Shown here piece by piece: positions 1-15,753 of a stretch of 64,000 nt of DNA. The notes below the pieces were generated by a model that was not told where the DNA came from, ran no database searches, and saw only the letters and a program-made list of their open reading frames with translations. The DNA is from Thermus igniterrae ATCC 700962. Lineage in GTDB: Bacteria > Deinococcota > Deinococci > Deinococcales > Thermaceae. How positions within the stretch are numbered: position 1 is the stretch's first letter; each line of letters begins with the position of its first letter. Made by a program: the position numbers and the translations under genes. The DNA is taken from positions 156 to 64,155 of the forward strand of contig NZ_AQWU01000068.1 in assembly GCF_000376265.1 (NCBI RefSeq). Direction: 5' to 3'.

Positions 1-2
1 AC

Positions 3-122
3 CTTTGGGAGCGGAAGCCTTGGACGGCCATGGCGCGGGCGCTTTTGGAGCTCATCGCCTACGGCCTTAGGGTTCTTCTCTCCCTTCTCCCGCCCCCTCC
101 GGGGTACAAGGCAATTTACTAG
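3..122 (+). CDS. 3' end of an unidentified protein (partial)
   Basis: An open frame runs from the window edge to a TAG at 120-122 and gives about 39 residues, starting LWERKPWTAMARALLELIAYG and ending in a Leu- and Pro-rich tail. Codon use (mostly G/C third positions) fits a Thermus gene, and the other two forward frames are less convincing. The 5' part lies outside the window, so I cannot name a family. The next gene, rtcB, begins about 100 bases downstream behind its own promoter, so the two need not be co-transcribed. Confidence 0.35.
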   Translation, partial: LWERKPWTAMARALLELIAYGLRVLLSLLPPPPGYKAIY

Positions 123-138
123 GCAAGCCCGCATATCC

Positions 139-167
139 TTGACGCATACCGCATACGGCGGTAGCTT
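139..167 (+). promoter_or_regulatory. Candidate rtcB promoter
   Basis: TTGACG (139-144) and TAGCTT (162-167) are separated by 17 bases, a good sigma-A-type -35 with a modest -10. It sits 50 bases before the chosen rtcB start. A GC-rich stem (CCGGGC/GCCCGG, about 178-197) followed by a T-rich stretch lies between it and the gene. That stem could be a weak terminator for the preceding gene or part of the rtcB leader. Confidence 0.4.
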
Positions 168-219
168 GAAGGTGAGCCCGGGCCCCAAGAGCCCGGCGGT
201 TTTGTTTTGGGAGGGCGCC

Positions 220-1650
220 ATGCGCTTTGAGAAAATCGCCCCCTACACCTACCGCATTCCCAAGCAGGGCAAGATGCGGGTGGACGCCGTCTTCTTCGCC
301 TCGGAGGAGATCCTGAAGGACCTGGAGGCGGAAAACTTCGCCTCCTTGCAACAGCTCATGAACGTGGCCACCCTGCCCGGCATCGTGGAGCCGGCCCTGG
401 CCATGCCCGACATCCACTGGGGGTATGGCTTTCCCATCGGCGGGGTGGCGGCCTTTGACCCGGAGGAGGGCGGGGTGGTGAGCCCGGGTGGGGTGGGGTT
501 TGACATCAACTGCGGCGTGCGGCTCCTGGCCTCCCACCTCACCCTAGAGGAGCTCCTCCCCCGGCAGCGGGAGCTGGCCGATGCCCTCTACCGCCTGGTA
601 CCCTCGGGGGTGGGGAGCGAGCGCAAGGACGTGCGCTTCAGCAAGAAGGAGCTCAAGGAGATCCTCAAGGAGGGGGCGGGGTGGCTGGTGCGGCGGGGCT
701 ACGGCTACCCTGAGGACGTCCGCTTCATCGAGTCCGAGGGCCGCCTCCCCTGGGCCAACCCCGACAAGGTCTCGGAGCGGGCCTTTGAACGGGGGGCTCC
801 CCAGATCGGCACCCTGGGGAGCGGCAACCACTTCCTGGAGGTGCAGTACGTGGACCAGATCCACGACCCCGTGGCGGCCGAGGCCCTGGGGCTTTTCCCC
901 AACCAGATCACCGTGCTCATCCACACGGGTAGCCGGGGCCTAGGCCACCAGGTGTGCCAGGACTACGTGGAGCGCTTCCTCAAGGTGGCCCCCCGCTACG
1001 GCATTGAGCTGGTGGACAAGCAGCTGGCCGCTGCCCCCATCCAAAGCCCTGAGGGGCAGGACTACCTGCAGGCCATGGCCGCCGCCGCCAACTTCGCCTT
1101 CGCCAACCGCCAGCTCATCGCCCACTTCGTGCGGGAGGCCTTTGAGGCGGTGGGCTACGCTCCCCGGGAGCACGGGCTTAGGGTGCTCTACGACCTGGCC
1201 CACAACAACGCCAAGTTTGAGGAGCACCGGGGGAAGCGGGTCCTGGTCCACCGCAAGGGGGCCACCCGGGCCTTCGGCCCCGGCCACCCGGAGATTCCCC
1301 AGGAATACCGCCACGTGGGCCAGCCCGTCCTGGTGCCGGGGGACATGGGCCGCTACTCCTACGTGCTGGTGGGCACGGAAAAGGCCATGGGGGTCTCCTT
1401 TGGCTCCAGCTGCCACGGGGCGGGGCGCAAGATGAGCCGCCACCAGGCCAAGCGGGTGGCCCGGGAGCGGAACCTGGTGAAGGAGCTGGCGGAGCGGGGC
1501 ATCCTGGTGCGGGCCGCCACCCGGGCCACGGTGGACGAGGAGATGCCCGAGGCCTACAAGGACGTCTCGGTGGTGGTGGAGGCGGTCCAGGGGGCGGGGA
1601 TCGGCAGGAAGGTGGCCCGCCTGCGCCCTCTGATCGTGGTCAAGGGTTAA
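220..1650 (+). CDS. rtcB: RNA-splicing ligase RtcB
   Basis: RtcB joins RNA ends with 2',3'-cyclic phosphate or 3'-phosphate to 5'-OH ends, using GTP and Mn2+. The 476-residue product has the usual family length. Visible motifs are the metal-binding FDINCGVRLL segment (near residue 95), HNNAKFEEHRG, and the C-terminal SSCHGAGRKMSR box whose His receives GMP in the family. I chose ATG 220 over an upstream in-frame start at 139 because a GGGAGG ribosome site sits just before it and the protein then begins at the family's normal N-terminus. No archease gene is visible nearby. A Clp1-like 5'-OH kinase lies 45 kb away at 46060-46761. Confidence 0.95.
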   Translation: MRFEKIAPYTYRIPKQGKMRVDAVFFASEEILKDLEAENFASLQQLMNVATLPGIVEPALAMPDIHWGYGFPIGGVAAFDPEEGGVVSPGGVGFDINCGVRLLASHLTLEELLPRQRELADALYRLVPSGVGSERKDVRFSKKELKEILKEGAGWLVRRGYGYPEDVRFIESEGRLPWANPDKVSERAFERGAPQIGTLGSGNHFLEVQYVDQIHDPVAAEALGLFPNQITVLIHTGSRGLGHQVCQDYVERFLKVAPRYGIELVDKQLAAAPIQSPEGQDYLQAMAAAANFAFANRQLIAHFVREAFEAVGYAPREHGLRVLYDLAHNNAKFEEHRGKRVLVHRKGATRAFGPGHPEIPQEYRHVGQPVLVPGDMGRYSYVLVGTEKAMGVSFGSSCHGAGRKMSRHQAKRVARERNLVKELAERGILVRAATRATVDEEMPEAYKDVSVVVEAVQGAGIGRKVARLRPLIVVKG

Positions 1651-1669
1651 CCCGGGCTAAGCCCCCTCT

Positions 1670-1697
1670 CATCCCCCCTTGCTTTCATGGGGGGATG
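1670..1697 (+). promoter_or_regulatory. Hairpin occluding the start codon of the secreted glycosidase gene
   Basis: CATCCCCCC (1670-1678) is perfectly complementary to GGGGGGATG (1689-1697), with a 10-base loop. The 3' arm contains both the G-rich ribosome site and the ATG. It has no U-tract, so it is more likely translational than a terminator. Inference from base pairing only. Confidence 0.4.
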
Positions 1698-3151
1698 AGG
1701 CTTTTAGCCCTTCTCCTCCTCCTGGGCCCGGCCCTGGCCCAGACCCTCCTCCCCGCGGGCACCTTCGGCCTGGCCTTCCGCGAGGAAGGGGGGGCCTGGG
1801 TGTACGAGGGGGCGGGGCTCCGCCTGGTCTACGTGCCCGGGGTGGGCTGGGCCGAGCCCCTGGAGGGAGGCCTCCCCCCTCCGGATGGGGAAAGGGTGGC
1901 CCTCGAGGCCCTGAAGGCCCTGGGGTACTTCGGGGTGCCGGAGGTGGGGGTGCGCTTCGGCCAGCAAGGGCGGGCCTTCCGCCTGGTCCTAGACCTGAGT
2001 GCCCCTCACCCGGGCCAAGCCCAGGAAGGACTTGAGCGGGGGGAGCTCAACCTCCTCTTCCCCTACCTGGCCCCCAGGCTCCTCCAGGCCCCCTGGCCCC
2101 AGGGGGTGCAGGCGGCGGTCCGCCTGCTGCCTGGCGGGACCGAGGTGCGCCTCCTGGCCCCGGGAAGCCTCCTCCGCTACCGGCTCTTCCCCCTTCCCGA
2201 CCCCCCGCGGCTTGTCCTGGACCTCTACCCCTTGGCCCCCGAGGTGGAGGAACCCCTGGCCCCCGGGGTGCGCTACCGGGAGGTCTGGGCCTTTACCCCA
2301 GAGCCTTTGCGGCTTTACCTGGTGGAGGCGGAAAGGGGAAGGCTCCTCCCCGTGGGGAGGCCGGGGACACGGGCCCTGCCCAAGGACCTGGCCCCCGGGG
2401 CCCTGGCGGTCCTCAACGGGGGCTACTTTGACCCCAAGACCGGCACCCCCATCGGGCTTTGGGTGCAGGATGGGGTCACGGTCTCCTACCCCTACGGGCG
2501 CACCGCCCTGCTTTGGGACGAGTTCCGCTTCTATCTGGGCCTACCCCGCTTTGAGGCGGTGGTAGGCGGGCCCCGGGGGGAGCGGGTGCGGGTGGGGGTG
2601 AATGCCTCCCGGGCCCGCTACACCGCCCACACCGCCCCGGGCCCCGTGGGCCGGGAGGGGGAGGAGGTGGCCCTGGTGGTGGGGGACCGGGTGCAGGCCC
2701 TCCTCCCTGCCCCCGCAGAACTCCCCCCAGGGGCTTGGGCCCTCACCTACCCCAAGGGAAGCCCCCCCTTCCCCCTCCAGGTGGGGGACCCCGTAAGCCT
2801 CTACGGGCGGCTGGACCCTCCCTTCCGCTACGCCCTGGAGGCCGGCCCCCTCCTCCTCCGGGAGGGCCAGTACGCCTTCAACCCCGCCCAGGAAAACTTC
2901 AAAGACCCCCGCCCCCTGCAGGCGGTAGCCCCCCAGGCGGCGGTGGCCTGGACCCGCGAGGGAAGGCTCTGGCTGGTGGTCTCTGAGGCCACCACCCCCG
3001 GGGTGCTGGCCCGGGGTCTCCTCGCCCTGGGGGCCTGGAACGCCCTCAGGATGGACGGGGGCGGCTCAGCCCAGCTGTGGGTGAAGGGGCGCCTGCGCAA
3101 CCCCTACTCGGGCACGCCCCGGCCGGTGGTGAGCGCCCTGGCCCTCTACCC

Positions 3152-3155
<4 letters not shown>
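1695..3155 (+). CDS. Secreted phosphodiester glycosidase (NAGPA/DUF2233-like) protein
   Basis: A 486-residue exported protein. Residues 1-16 form a signal peptide (short basic start, Leu-rich core, cleavage after ALA). The N-terminal 200 residues are not recognised. The C-terminal half carries phosphodiester-glycosidase hallmarks: LNGGYFDPKTGTPIGLW near residue 240, a GPLLL segment, and RMDGGGSAQLWV near residue 455. In other bacteria this domain removes sugar-phosphate caps or acts on cell-wall polymers; the substrate here is unknown. Its stop overlaps the pyk stop in a shared CTAG. The start codon lies in the 3' arm of a 9-bp hairpin. Confidence 0.8.
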
Positions 3156-5857
<2,702 letters not shown>

Positions 5858-5877
5858 ACGCCCCCCTACCCTAGAGC

Positions 5878-7002
5878 TTACACCCGAAGGGGGACCACCA
5901 CCGCCTGGTACCCCGCCTCCTCGGCCACGGGACGCACCAGGCTGGGGCTGGTGGGACCGGAAAGGAGAAGGCCCGCCTGGCCCGAGAGGGGCCCCAGGGC
6001 TTCCAGGAAGTAGCGGGCGTTGTAGGCCACCGCCAGGGGAGCCCCCTCCAGGTGCACGGGGAGTTCCTCCTGGCCCTTGCCGTAATCCCCCTCGGCGGAG
6101 AGGAGGACCTTGCCCTCCTGGAAGAAGAGGTCCACCCGGTGGTTCTGCCGGTCCGCCAGGACGCTCACCCGGCGGAGGGCTTCCCGGAAGGGCTCCACCT
6201 CGAGGGTGGCCCTCAGGGAGAACTCCTTGGGAATTACCCGCTCGTAGTCGGGAAACTCCCCTTCCATAAGCCTCACCGCCATGCGCAAAAGCCCTTCCCC
6301 GTCCCCCCGCACGGCCAGGCCCAGGGTTCCCTGGCCCAGGGCCAGGGCCACCTCCCCCGTCCCCACGCTGCGCAGCACCCGCACCACCTCATCCACGCTA
6401 CGGGCGGGGACCACCACCTTCTTCTGAAAGGTTTGCGGGCGGGGCAGGTCGTAAAGGGCCAGACGGTAGCCATCGGAGGCCACGGCGCGCACCCCTCTAT
6501 CGGAGAACTCCAGCTGGACCCCGCGGAAGATGGCCCGGTACTCCTCGTTGCTGGCCGCGTAGCGCACGTGGTGTAGGGTGCGGAAGAGGTCTTCCACCCC
6601 GAGAAGGGTTTGGAGGGGATAGGACTCGGAAGGGGCCTCAAAGCTGGGGAAGAGCAACTCGGGGTATCCCTCGGTGGGGGCCAGGCTGAGCCGGGTGCGG
6701 AAAAGGCCCGAGGCCAGTTCCAGGTCCGCGCCCAGGCTGAGCTCCACCAGATCCCCCGGCAGGCTACGCACCAGCTGGAAGAAGGGCTGGGCCGGCACCA
6801 GGAAGCGGCCCTGCCCGCTCACCTGGGCGGAAAGGCGCACCTCCAGGTCCACCTCCCCATTGCTGCCAAAGAGCACCAGGGTTCCTGGGGCCAGACCCAG
6901 GCCCAGGTAGGTGTAGAGGGGATTGGGGCTACGGGAAGGAATCACCCGTTCTAGGAGGGCAATGTGCTCGGATAGCAGGTTTTTGGGAAAGCTTACATTC
7001 AT
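5878..7002 (-). CDS. dnaN: DNA polymerase III beta subunit (sliding clamp)
   Basis: The 374-residue clamp tethers the replicative polymerase to DNA as a ring dimer. Three tandem clamp domains fit the length, and motifs include VRYAASNEEYRAIFRGV and RAVASDGYRLALYDL. It ends in a VVPLRV tail, a variant of the typical clamp C-terminus. ATG 7002 follows a GGGAGGA site about 10 bases upstream. It sits next to oriC and reads away from it, in the conserved dnaA-oriC-dnaN order known from Thermus. Confidence 0.97.
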   Translation of the reverse strand: MNVSFPKNLLSEHIALLERVIPSRSPNPLYTYLGLGLAPGTLVLFGSNGEVDLEVRLSAQVSGQGRFLVPAQPFFQLVRSLPGDLVELSLGADLELASGLFRTRLSLAPTEGYPELLFPSFEAPSESYPLQTLLGVEDLFRTLHHVRYAASNEEYRAIFRGVQLEFSDRGVRAVASDGYRLALYDLPRPQTFQKKVVVPARSVDEVVRVLRSVGTGEVALALGQGTLGLAVRGDGEGLLRMAVRLMEGEFPDYERVIPKEFSLRATLEVEPFREALRRVSVLADRQNHRVDLFFQEGKVLLSAEGDYGKGQEELPVHLEGAPLAVAYNARYFLEALGPLSGQAGLLLSGPTSPSLVRPVAEEAGYQAVVVPLRV

Positions 7003-7036
7003 CTTTCGTTCCTCCCTATTACTGCTTCTAAGGTAT

Positions 7037-7296
7037 TTTTAAAAGCTTTAAAAAGATAGTAGCCGTAGTAGTAGGGGCTGTGGATATGTGGATAAGGAGG
7101 GGAAAACTGCGTCCTGGAGAGAAAAGGGCCTGTGGACAAACCCTGTGGATAACTGGCTTGGCCTTGTGGATAACGTGTGGATAACTGGCCAGTTATCCAC
7201 AGGGTCCAAACCCCCCTGGGTTTTCCACAGTTTGTCCACAGGTTTATCCACAGGAAAAGGCCACTTACCCACAGGGTTATCCACAGGTTATCCACA
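7037..7296. other. oriC: Chromosomal replication origin oriC
   Basis: The 298-bp dnaN-dnaA spacer holds 13 DnaA boxes. Six face forward: 7079 (TGTGGATAT), 7087, 7131 (TGTGGACAA), 7144, 7165 and 7176. Seven face backward: 7193, 7221 (TTTTCCACA), 7232 (TTGTCCACA), 7244, 7265 (TTACCCACA), 7277 and 7288. The two groups point toward each other around 7185-7192. An A/T-rich run (7037-7054) lies on the dnaN side as the likely unwinding element, separated from the first box by repeated TAG triplets (7057-7074). Thirteen boxes between dnaA and dnaN is what I recall for T. thermophilus oriC. Gene polarity also diverges here, as expected at an origin. Confidence 0.95.
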
Positions 7297-7300
7297 GGGG

Positions 7301-8614
<1,314 letters not shown>

Positions 8615-8628
8615 GGCTACCCCCCAGC

Positions 8629-8647
8629 GTTCCGGAGGAACATTCTA
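8629..8647 (-). promoter_or_regulatory. dnaA -10 hexamer and small inverted repeat in the leader
   Basis: On the minus strand TAGAAT (8647-8642) is followed at once by GTTCC-TCC-GGAAC (8641-8629), a 5-bp stem with a 3-base loop at the expected 5' end of the dnaA transcript. The gene then begins with a TTG codon. Both features could limit DnaA synthesis; this is inference. Confidence 0.35.
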
Positions 8648-8677
8648 CGCCAGGGGGTTGGTAAAGTGGAGGGTGGG

Positions 8678-11951
<3,274 letters not shown>

Positions 11952-11968
<17 letters not shown>

Positions 11969-12761
11969 TGGCCTGGGAAGGGGCCTCGAGGCCCTGTTGC
12001 CCAAAGGGGGCGGGGGGGTGGTTCGGCTTCCCCTTTCCGCCATCCGCCCCAACCCCCGGCAACCCCGGCGGCGCTTCCCCGAGGAGGGCCTGGAGGAGCT
12101 GGCGGCCTCCATTCGGGAGAAGGGGCTCCTGCAGCCCCTCCTGGTGCGGCCCAAAGGGGAGGGGTACGAGCTGGTGGCCGGGGAGCGGCGCTTCCGGGCG
12201 GCCCAGCTGGCCGGGCTAGAGGAGGTCCCGGTCCTCGTCCGCGACCTCACGGACCAGGAGGCCCTGGAGCTGGCCCTGGTGGAGAACCTCCAGCGGGAGG
12301 ACCTCTCCCCAGTGGAGGAGGCCCGGGGCTACCAGGCCCTCCTGGCTATGGGCCTCACCCAGGAGGAGGTGGCCCGGAAGGTGGGTAAGGCCCGCTCCAC
12401 CGTGGCCAACGCCCTCAGGTTGCTACAGCTCCCTGAGGAGGTCCTGGCGGCCCTGGACGAGGGGCGGATCAGCGCCGGGCATGCCCGGGCCCTCCTGATG
12501 CTGGCCCCTGAGGACCGGCTTTGGGGCCTGCGGGAGATCCTGGAGAAGGGGCTTTCCGTGCGCCAGGCGGAGGCCCTGCCGGAGCGCCTTACCAGGGAGC
12601 GCAGGGCCCCCAAGGAACCTTCTCCCCTTTCCCTGGAGCTTTCCCGCCACCTGGGCCTGCCGGTGAAGGTGGTGGGGGGGAAGCGGGGGCGGGTGGTCAT
12701 CCAGTACCGCTCCTTGGAGGAGCTGCAGGCCCTCCTGGAACGGCTCGGCTACCAGGCGTAG
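11952..12761 (+). CDS. spo0J: Chromosome partitioning protein Spo0J (ParB)
   Basis: CTP-dependent clamp that loads at parS and spreads along DNA. 269 residues from GTG 11952. The N-terminal [15 protein letters not shown] segment (Arg-rich stimulator of Soj) is followed by the ParB fold with [13 protein letters not shown] (nucleotide-binding box), a helix-turn-helix around [23 protein letters not shown], and a C-terminal dimer domain. It is the last gene of the operon, and its 3' end overlaps comEC by 13 bp on the opposite strand. Confidence 0.96.
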
Positions 12762-14809
12762 CCGAAGACCACCCGCACCGCCCCCTCCTGGTCCGTGCGG
12801 TGAACGGCCACCCCGGCCTCCGCCAGCCGGGCCAGGACCTCGGGGTGGGGGTGGCCGAAGGGGTTGTTGCGGCCCACCCCCATGAGGGCCACCCGGGGGC
12901 GGGCCTGGGCCAGGAGCTCGGGGCTCGTGCCCGTGCGCGAGCCGTGATGGCTCACCTTTAACACCTCTACCTCGCCTACCCCAAGCCGCCTCTCCACCCG
13001 CTGGGGCACGTCCGCCAAAAGCAGGGCCTTTCCCCGGCCGAAGTCCAGGAGGAGGACCAGGCCGTCTTGGTCGTCCACCCCGGTTTTTCCGGGGGGCCAG
13101 AGGACTTCCAGCATGCCCTTCCCCACCCGCAACTGGCTCCCCACCCCCGGGTGCAGGATGGGCACCCCCCTGGCCCTCAGGGCCCGCACCAGGGGGTGGT
13201 CGGGGGCAAAGGCTGGGGAGAGGAGGGCCAGGCCCACGGGGACCTCCTCCACCACCTCCAGGAGGCCCCCGTAGTGGTCGGCATCGGGGTGGGTGGCCAC
13301 CAGGACCTCCAGGGCCTCCACCCCCAAAGCCCCCAGGGCCCGCACCAGCCGCCTTCCTTGTTCTGGCCGGCCCCCATCCACGAGCACCTCGGCCCCGCCC
13401 AGGCGGGCAAGGAGGGCGTCCCCCTGCCCCACGTCCAGGGCCCAAAGGTCCAGGGGCTTGGGCCAGGCGGCGATGAGGCTTAGGAGGGCGGGCAGGCTGC
13501 TGAGGAGAAGGGCTCTTTTCGGGGGCAAAAGCCGGTGGAGGGCGAGGAGGAGGGGAAGGAGGCCCAGGTAGTAGAGGGCGAAGCCCGCGGGGGCTATCTC
13601 CCCCCAGCGCAGGAGGGGCCCCCGGCTTCCCACCTCCGCCAGGAGGAGAAGGCCTTGGGCCAGGGGCTCCACCAGGAGGGCCAGGAGCCCCCCAAGGAGG
13701 AGCTTCAGAAACCCCAGGGGCACCAGGAGGGCCACCAGGGGAAGGGCCAGGAGGTTCATCAGGGGGGAAAGGAGGGGGAAGAAGCCGAAGCGGTCCAGGA
13801 GGAGGGGGAGGAGAAAGGCCTGGGCGGCCAAGGAGGCGGCAACGCCCCCCAAGAGGTACCCAAAGACCCCCTTCGGCCGCCCCAGGGCGGGGAGAACCAG
13901 GGCCAGGCCCAGCACCGCCAGGTGGGAGAGCTGGAAGGCCAGGCTGAGGAGGCTTTCCGGCCGGAGGAGGAGTTGGAGGAGGAGGGCCAGCCCCAGGCCC
14001 TGGAGCACCCCGGCCCCGCCCAGGCCCAGGAAGAGGCCCAGGAGGGAAAGGCCGGCCATGAGGCTGGCCCGCACCAGGGAGGGGCTAGGGCCCGCCAGCC
14101 ATAGGTAGAAGGGAAGGAGGCAAAGGGCAAGGAGGTACCGCCAGCGTCCCAAGGGATAGAGGAGGACCAGGCTACCCACCAGGAAGCCCACATGCAGGCC
14201 GGAGAGGGCCAGGAGGTGGGCTAGGCCCGAGCGCTGGAAACGGGCATAGGCCTCCTCCAGCCCCGCCTTGTCCCCCAGAACAAGCCCCTCCACCACTTCC
14301 TTCGCCGGCGGGGAAAGGCCCTGGGCCAGCCGCGCCCGCAAGGGCTCCCGGGGGTCGGGCAGGGGGGCCAGGGCTTCCGCCCGTTCCACGTGAAACACTC
14401 CCCGTACCCCCTGGGCCAGCAGCCAGGCCCGTCCGTCCAGGCTCCCAGGGTTCCGTTTTCCCTCAGGGGGGGCCAGGTAGCCCCGGAGCCGGTAGAGGCC
14501 GTCCGCCAGGGGTGGGTAGTGGCGCACATGGAGCCGGTGCCCCTCCCAGGTGGTGAACCCTCCCACCACCCGAAACTCCCCCGAAAGCCGAGTGCCGTGG
14601 GGCGGTTCGGGCAGGGGAAGGAGGAGGCCCCGGAGGAGGACCAGGGCTAGCCCCAGAAGGAGGGGAAGCCGGAAGAAGGGCAGGAGGGGGAGGGCAAGCC
14701 CAAGGGCCCAGGGCGTAAGAAGCCCCCAGGCCCCCAGGAGCCCCCCCAGGCCAAGCCCTACCCCTGGGCCCAAGGGGAGGTGCCGGGTAGCCGCCTCAGG
14801 GCCGGACAT
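12749..14809 (-). CDS. comEC: DNA-uptake channel ComEC/Rec2
   Basis: Inner-membrane channel that brings single-stranded transforming DNA into the cytoplasm; Thermus is naturally competent. 686 residues: N-terminal membrane segments and soluble OB-like part, a competence domain with several Leu-rich helices (residues about 200-440), and a C-terminal metallo-beta-lactamase domain with [23 protein letters not shown] and [13 protein letters not shown] 14809 overlaps the end of comEA by 14 bp, so the two are translationally coupled. A parS-like site lies inside the gene at 14382-14397. Confidence 0.95.
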   Translation of the reverse strand: MSGPEAATRHLPLGPGVGLGLGGLLGAWGLLTPWALGLALPLLPFFRLPLLLGLALVLLRGLLLPLPEPPHGTRLSGEFRVVGGFTTWEGHRLHVRHYPPLADGLYRLRGYLAPPEGKRNPGSLDGRAWLLAQGVRGVFHVERAEALAPLPDPREPLRARLAQGLSPPAKEVVEGLVLGDKAGLEEAYARFQRSGLAHLLALSGLHVGFLVGSLVLLYPLGRWRYLLALCLLPFYLWLAGPSPSLVRASLMAGLSLLGLFLGLGGAGVLQGLGLALLLQLLLRPESLLSLAFQLSHLAVLGLALVLPALGRPKGVFGYLLGGVAASLAAQAFLLPLLLDRFGFFPLLSPLMNLLALPLVALLVPLGFLKLLLGGLLALLVEPLAQGLLLLAEVGSRGPLLRWGEIAPAGFALYYLGLLPLLLALHRLLPPKRALLLSSLPALLSLIAAWPKPLDLWALDVGQGDALLARLGGAEVLVDGGRPEQGRRLVRALGALGVEALEVLVATHPDADHYGGLLEVVEEVPVGLALLSPAFAPDHPLVRALRARGVPILHPGVGSQLRVGKGMLEVLWPPGKTGVDDQDGLVLLLDFGRGKALLLADVPQRVERRLGVGEVEVLKVSHHGSRTGTSPELLAQARPRVALMGVGRNNPFGHPHPEVLARLAEAGVAVHRTDQEGAVRVVFGYAW
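14382..14397. promoter_or_regulatory. parS: Second parS-like site inside comEC
   Basis: CGTTCCACGTGAAACA reads TGTTTCACGTGGAACG on the minus strand and matches 14 of 16 parS positions; the TGTTTCACGTG half is exact. It lies 3.9 kb from the first parS, in codons for GVFHVERAE of ComEC. Confidence 0.65.
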
Positions 14810-15104
14810 AGGGCCTTAGGCGCTCCAGGGTGGCAGGGCCAATCCCTTTGACCCGCAGGAGGTCCTCCACCTGGCGGTAGGGCCTCCCTTCCAGGATGCG
14901 GCGCGCCAGGGTAGGGCCGATACCGGGAAGGGCCTCGAGGTCCTCGAGGCTGGCGGTGTTCAGGCTGACGGGCTCCGGAGGCGGAGGGGTAAAGGAGGCC
15001 TCCACCATGGCCACCACCTGCACCGGGGCAGGCCTGGGGACCACCTTGGGCCATAGGGCCCAAAGCCCCAGGAGGGCTACCGCCAGGAGGTAGCCAAGGA
15101 CCAC
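14796..15104 (-). CDS. comEA: Competence DNA-binding protein ComEA
   Basis: Membrane-anchored DNA receptor for uptake. 102 residues from GTG 15104: an N-terminal transmembrane helix (residues 1-20), a Pro-rich linker, and a C-terminal helix-hairpin-helix pair starting VSLNTASLEDLEALPGIG and ending [14 protein letters not shown]. The length and layout are typical. It overlaps both the preceding gene (28 bp) and comEC (14 bp), so all three form one operon. Confidence 0.93.
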   Translation of the reverse strand: MVLGYLLAVALLGLWALWPKVVPRPAPVQVVAMVEASFTPPPPEPVSLNTASLEDLEALPGIGPTLARRILEGRPYRQVEDLLRVKGIGPATLERLRPYVRP

Positions 15105-15733
15105 TCCGCCAGGGCCAGGCCCAGGCCACCCAGGACCACCCCGGCCAGGACCCAGGGGTCCGCCCCGGGGTTCAGGGCCAGGAAGGCCACCGTGTAGCCC
15201 AGGGTGAGGAGGGCGAGGACCCTGAGGGGCAGGGCCAAAGGGTTTCGCTTCCCCTCCGGCTTAGGGCTGGGAGGGCTGGGGGCCTCCGGCTCCGGGGCCA
15301 GCTCCACCGAGGCCCGCTTGGGGGGCGCCTCCTCCTCCCACACCGGGGGCTTGGGGGGCTCGGGCGGAGGCGGGGGGGGTTCGGGGGGCCTGGCCTCCCG
15401 GGTGGGGCCTGGCCCCTGGAGGGGGGAAGGGGTGGCCGTGGCCTTGCGGGCCCGGGCTACGTGGGGCTTCAAACCCTCCAGAAAGGCCTTCAGCTCCTCC
15501 ACCGGGAAGGCCTTCAGGGGGACCACCAGGGAGCTTTCCTCCCCCTGGACCAGAAGGGTACCCGCCTCGCCCCGGCCCACCCGGCGGATGCGGGCCAGTT
15601 CCAGACGCTGGACACCCCCTTCGTCCACCAGGACCAGGTGGGTCTCGGTGATGGCCAGGAAGCCGCCAGGGCCTTCCAGCTGCGCCAGGGCCTTTTCGCC
15701 CAGGCGGGAAAAGGCCGCTTCATACTTGCCCAT
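15077..15733 (-). CDS. Unknown protein: PH-like N-terminus, proline-rich linker, two C-terminal membrane helices
   Basis: 218 residues, no family recognised. Residues 1-95 look like a small beta-rich PH-like domain (FLAITETHLVLVDEGG, LELARIRRVGRG). Residues 100-165 are Pro/Glu-rich, and residues 170-215 hold two hydrophobic helices. Translation starts at ATG 15733, exactly six bases after a TATACT -10 element, so the mRNA should be leaderless. It is the first gene of a comEA-comEC operon with a 28-bp overlap, which suggests, but does not prove, a role in DNA uptake. Confidence 0.8.
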   Translation of the reverse strand: MGKYEAAFSRLGEKALAQLEGPGGFLAITETHLVLVDEGGVQRLELARIRRVGRGEAGTLLVQGEESSLVVPLKAFPVEELKAFLEGLKPHVARARKATATPSPLQGPGPTREARPPEPPPPPPEPPKPPVWEEEAPPKRASVELAPEPEAPSPPSPKPEGKRNPLALPLRVLALLTLGYTVAFLALNPGADPWVLAGVVLGGLGLALAEWSLATSWR

Positions 15734-15739
15734 GTTCCC

Positions 15740-15747
15740 AGTATACT
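15740..15747. promoter_or_regulatory. Shared bidirectional -10 element AGTATACT
   Basis: The palindrome AGTATACT contains TATACT on both strands (15742-15747 forward, 15745-15740 reverse). Exactly six bases separate each copy from a start codon: GTG 15754 forward and ATG 15733 reverse. A forward -35-like TTCATA lies at 15719-15724 with a 17-base spacer. Confidence 0.7.
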
Positions 15748-15753
15748 TGGCCC

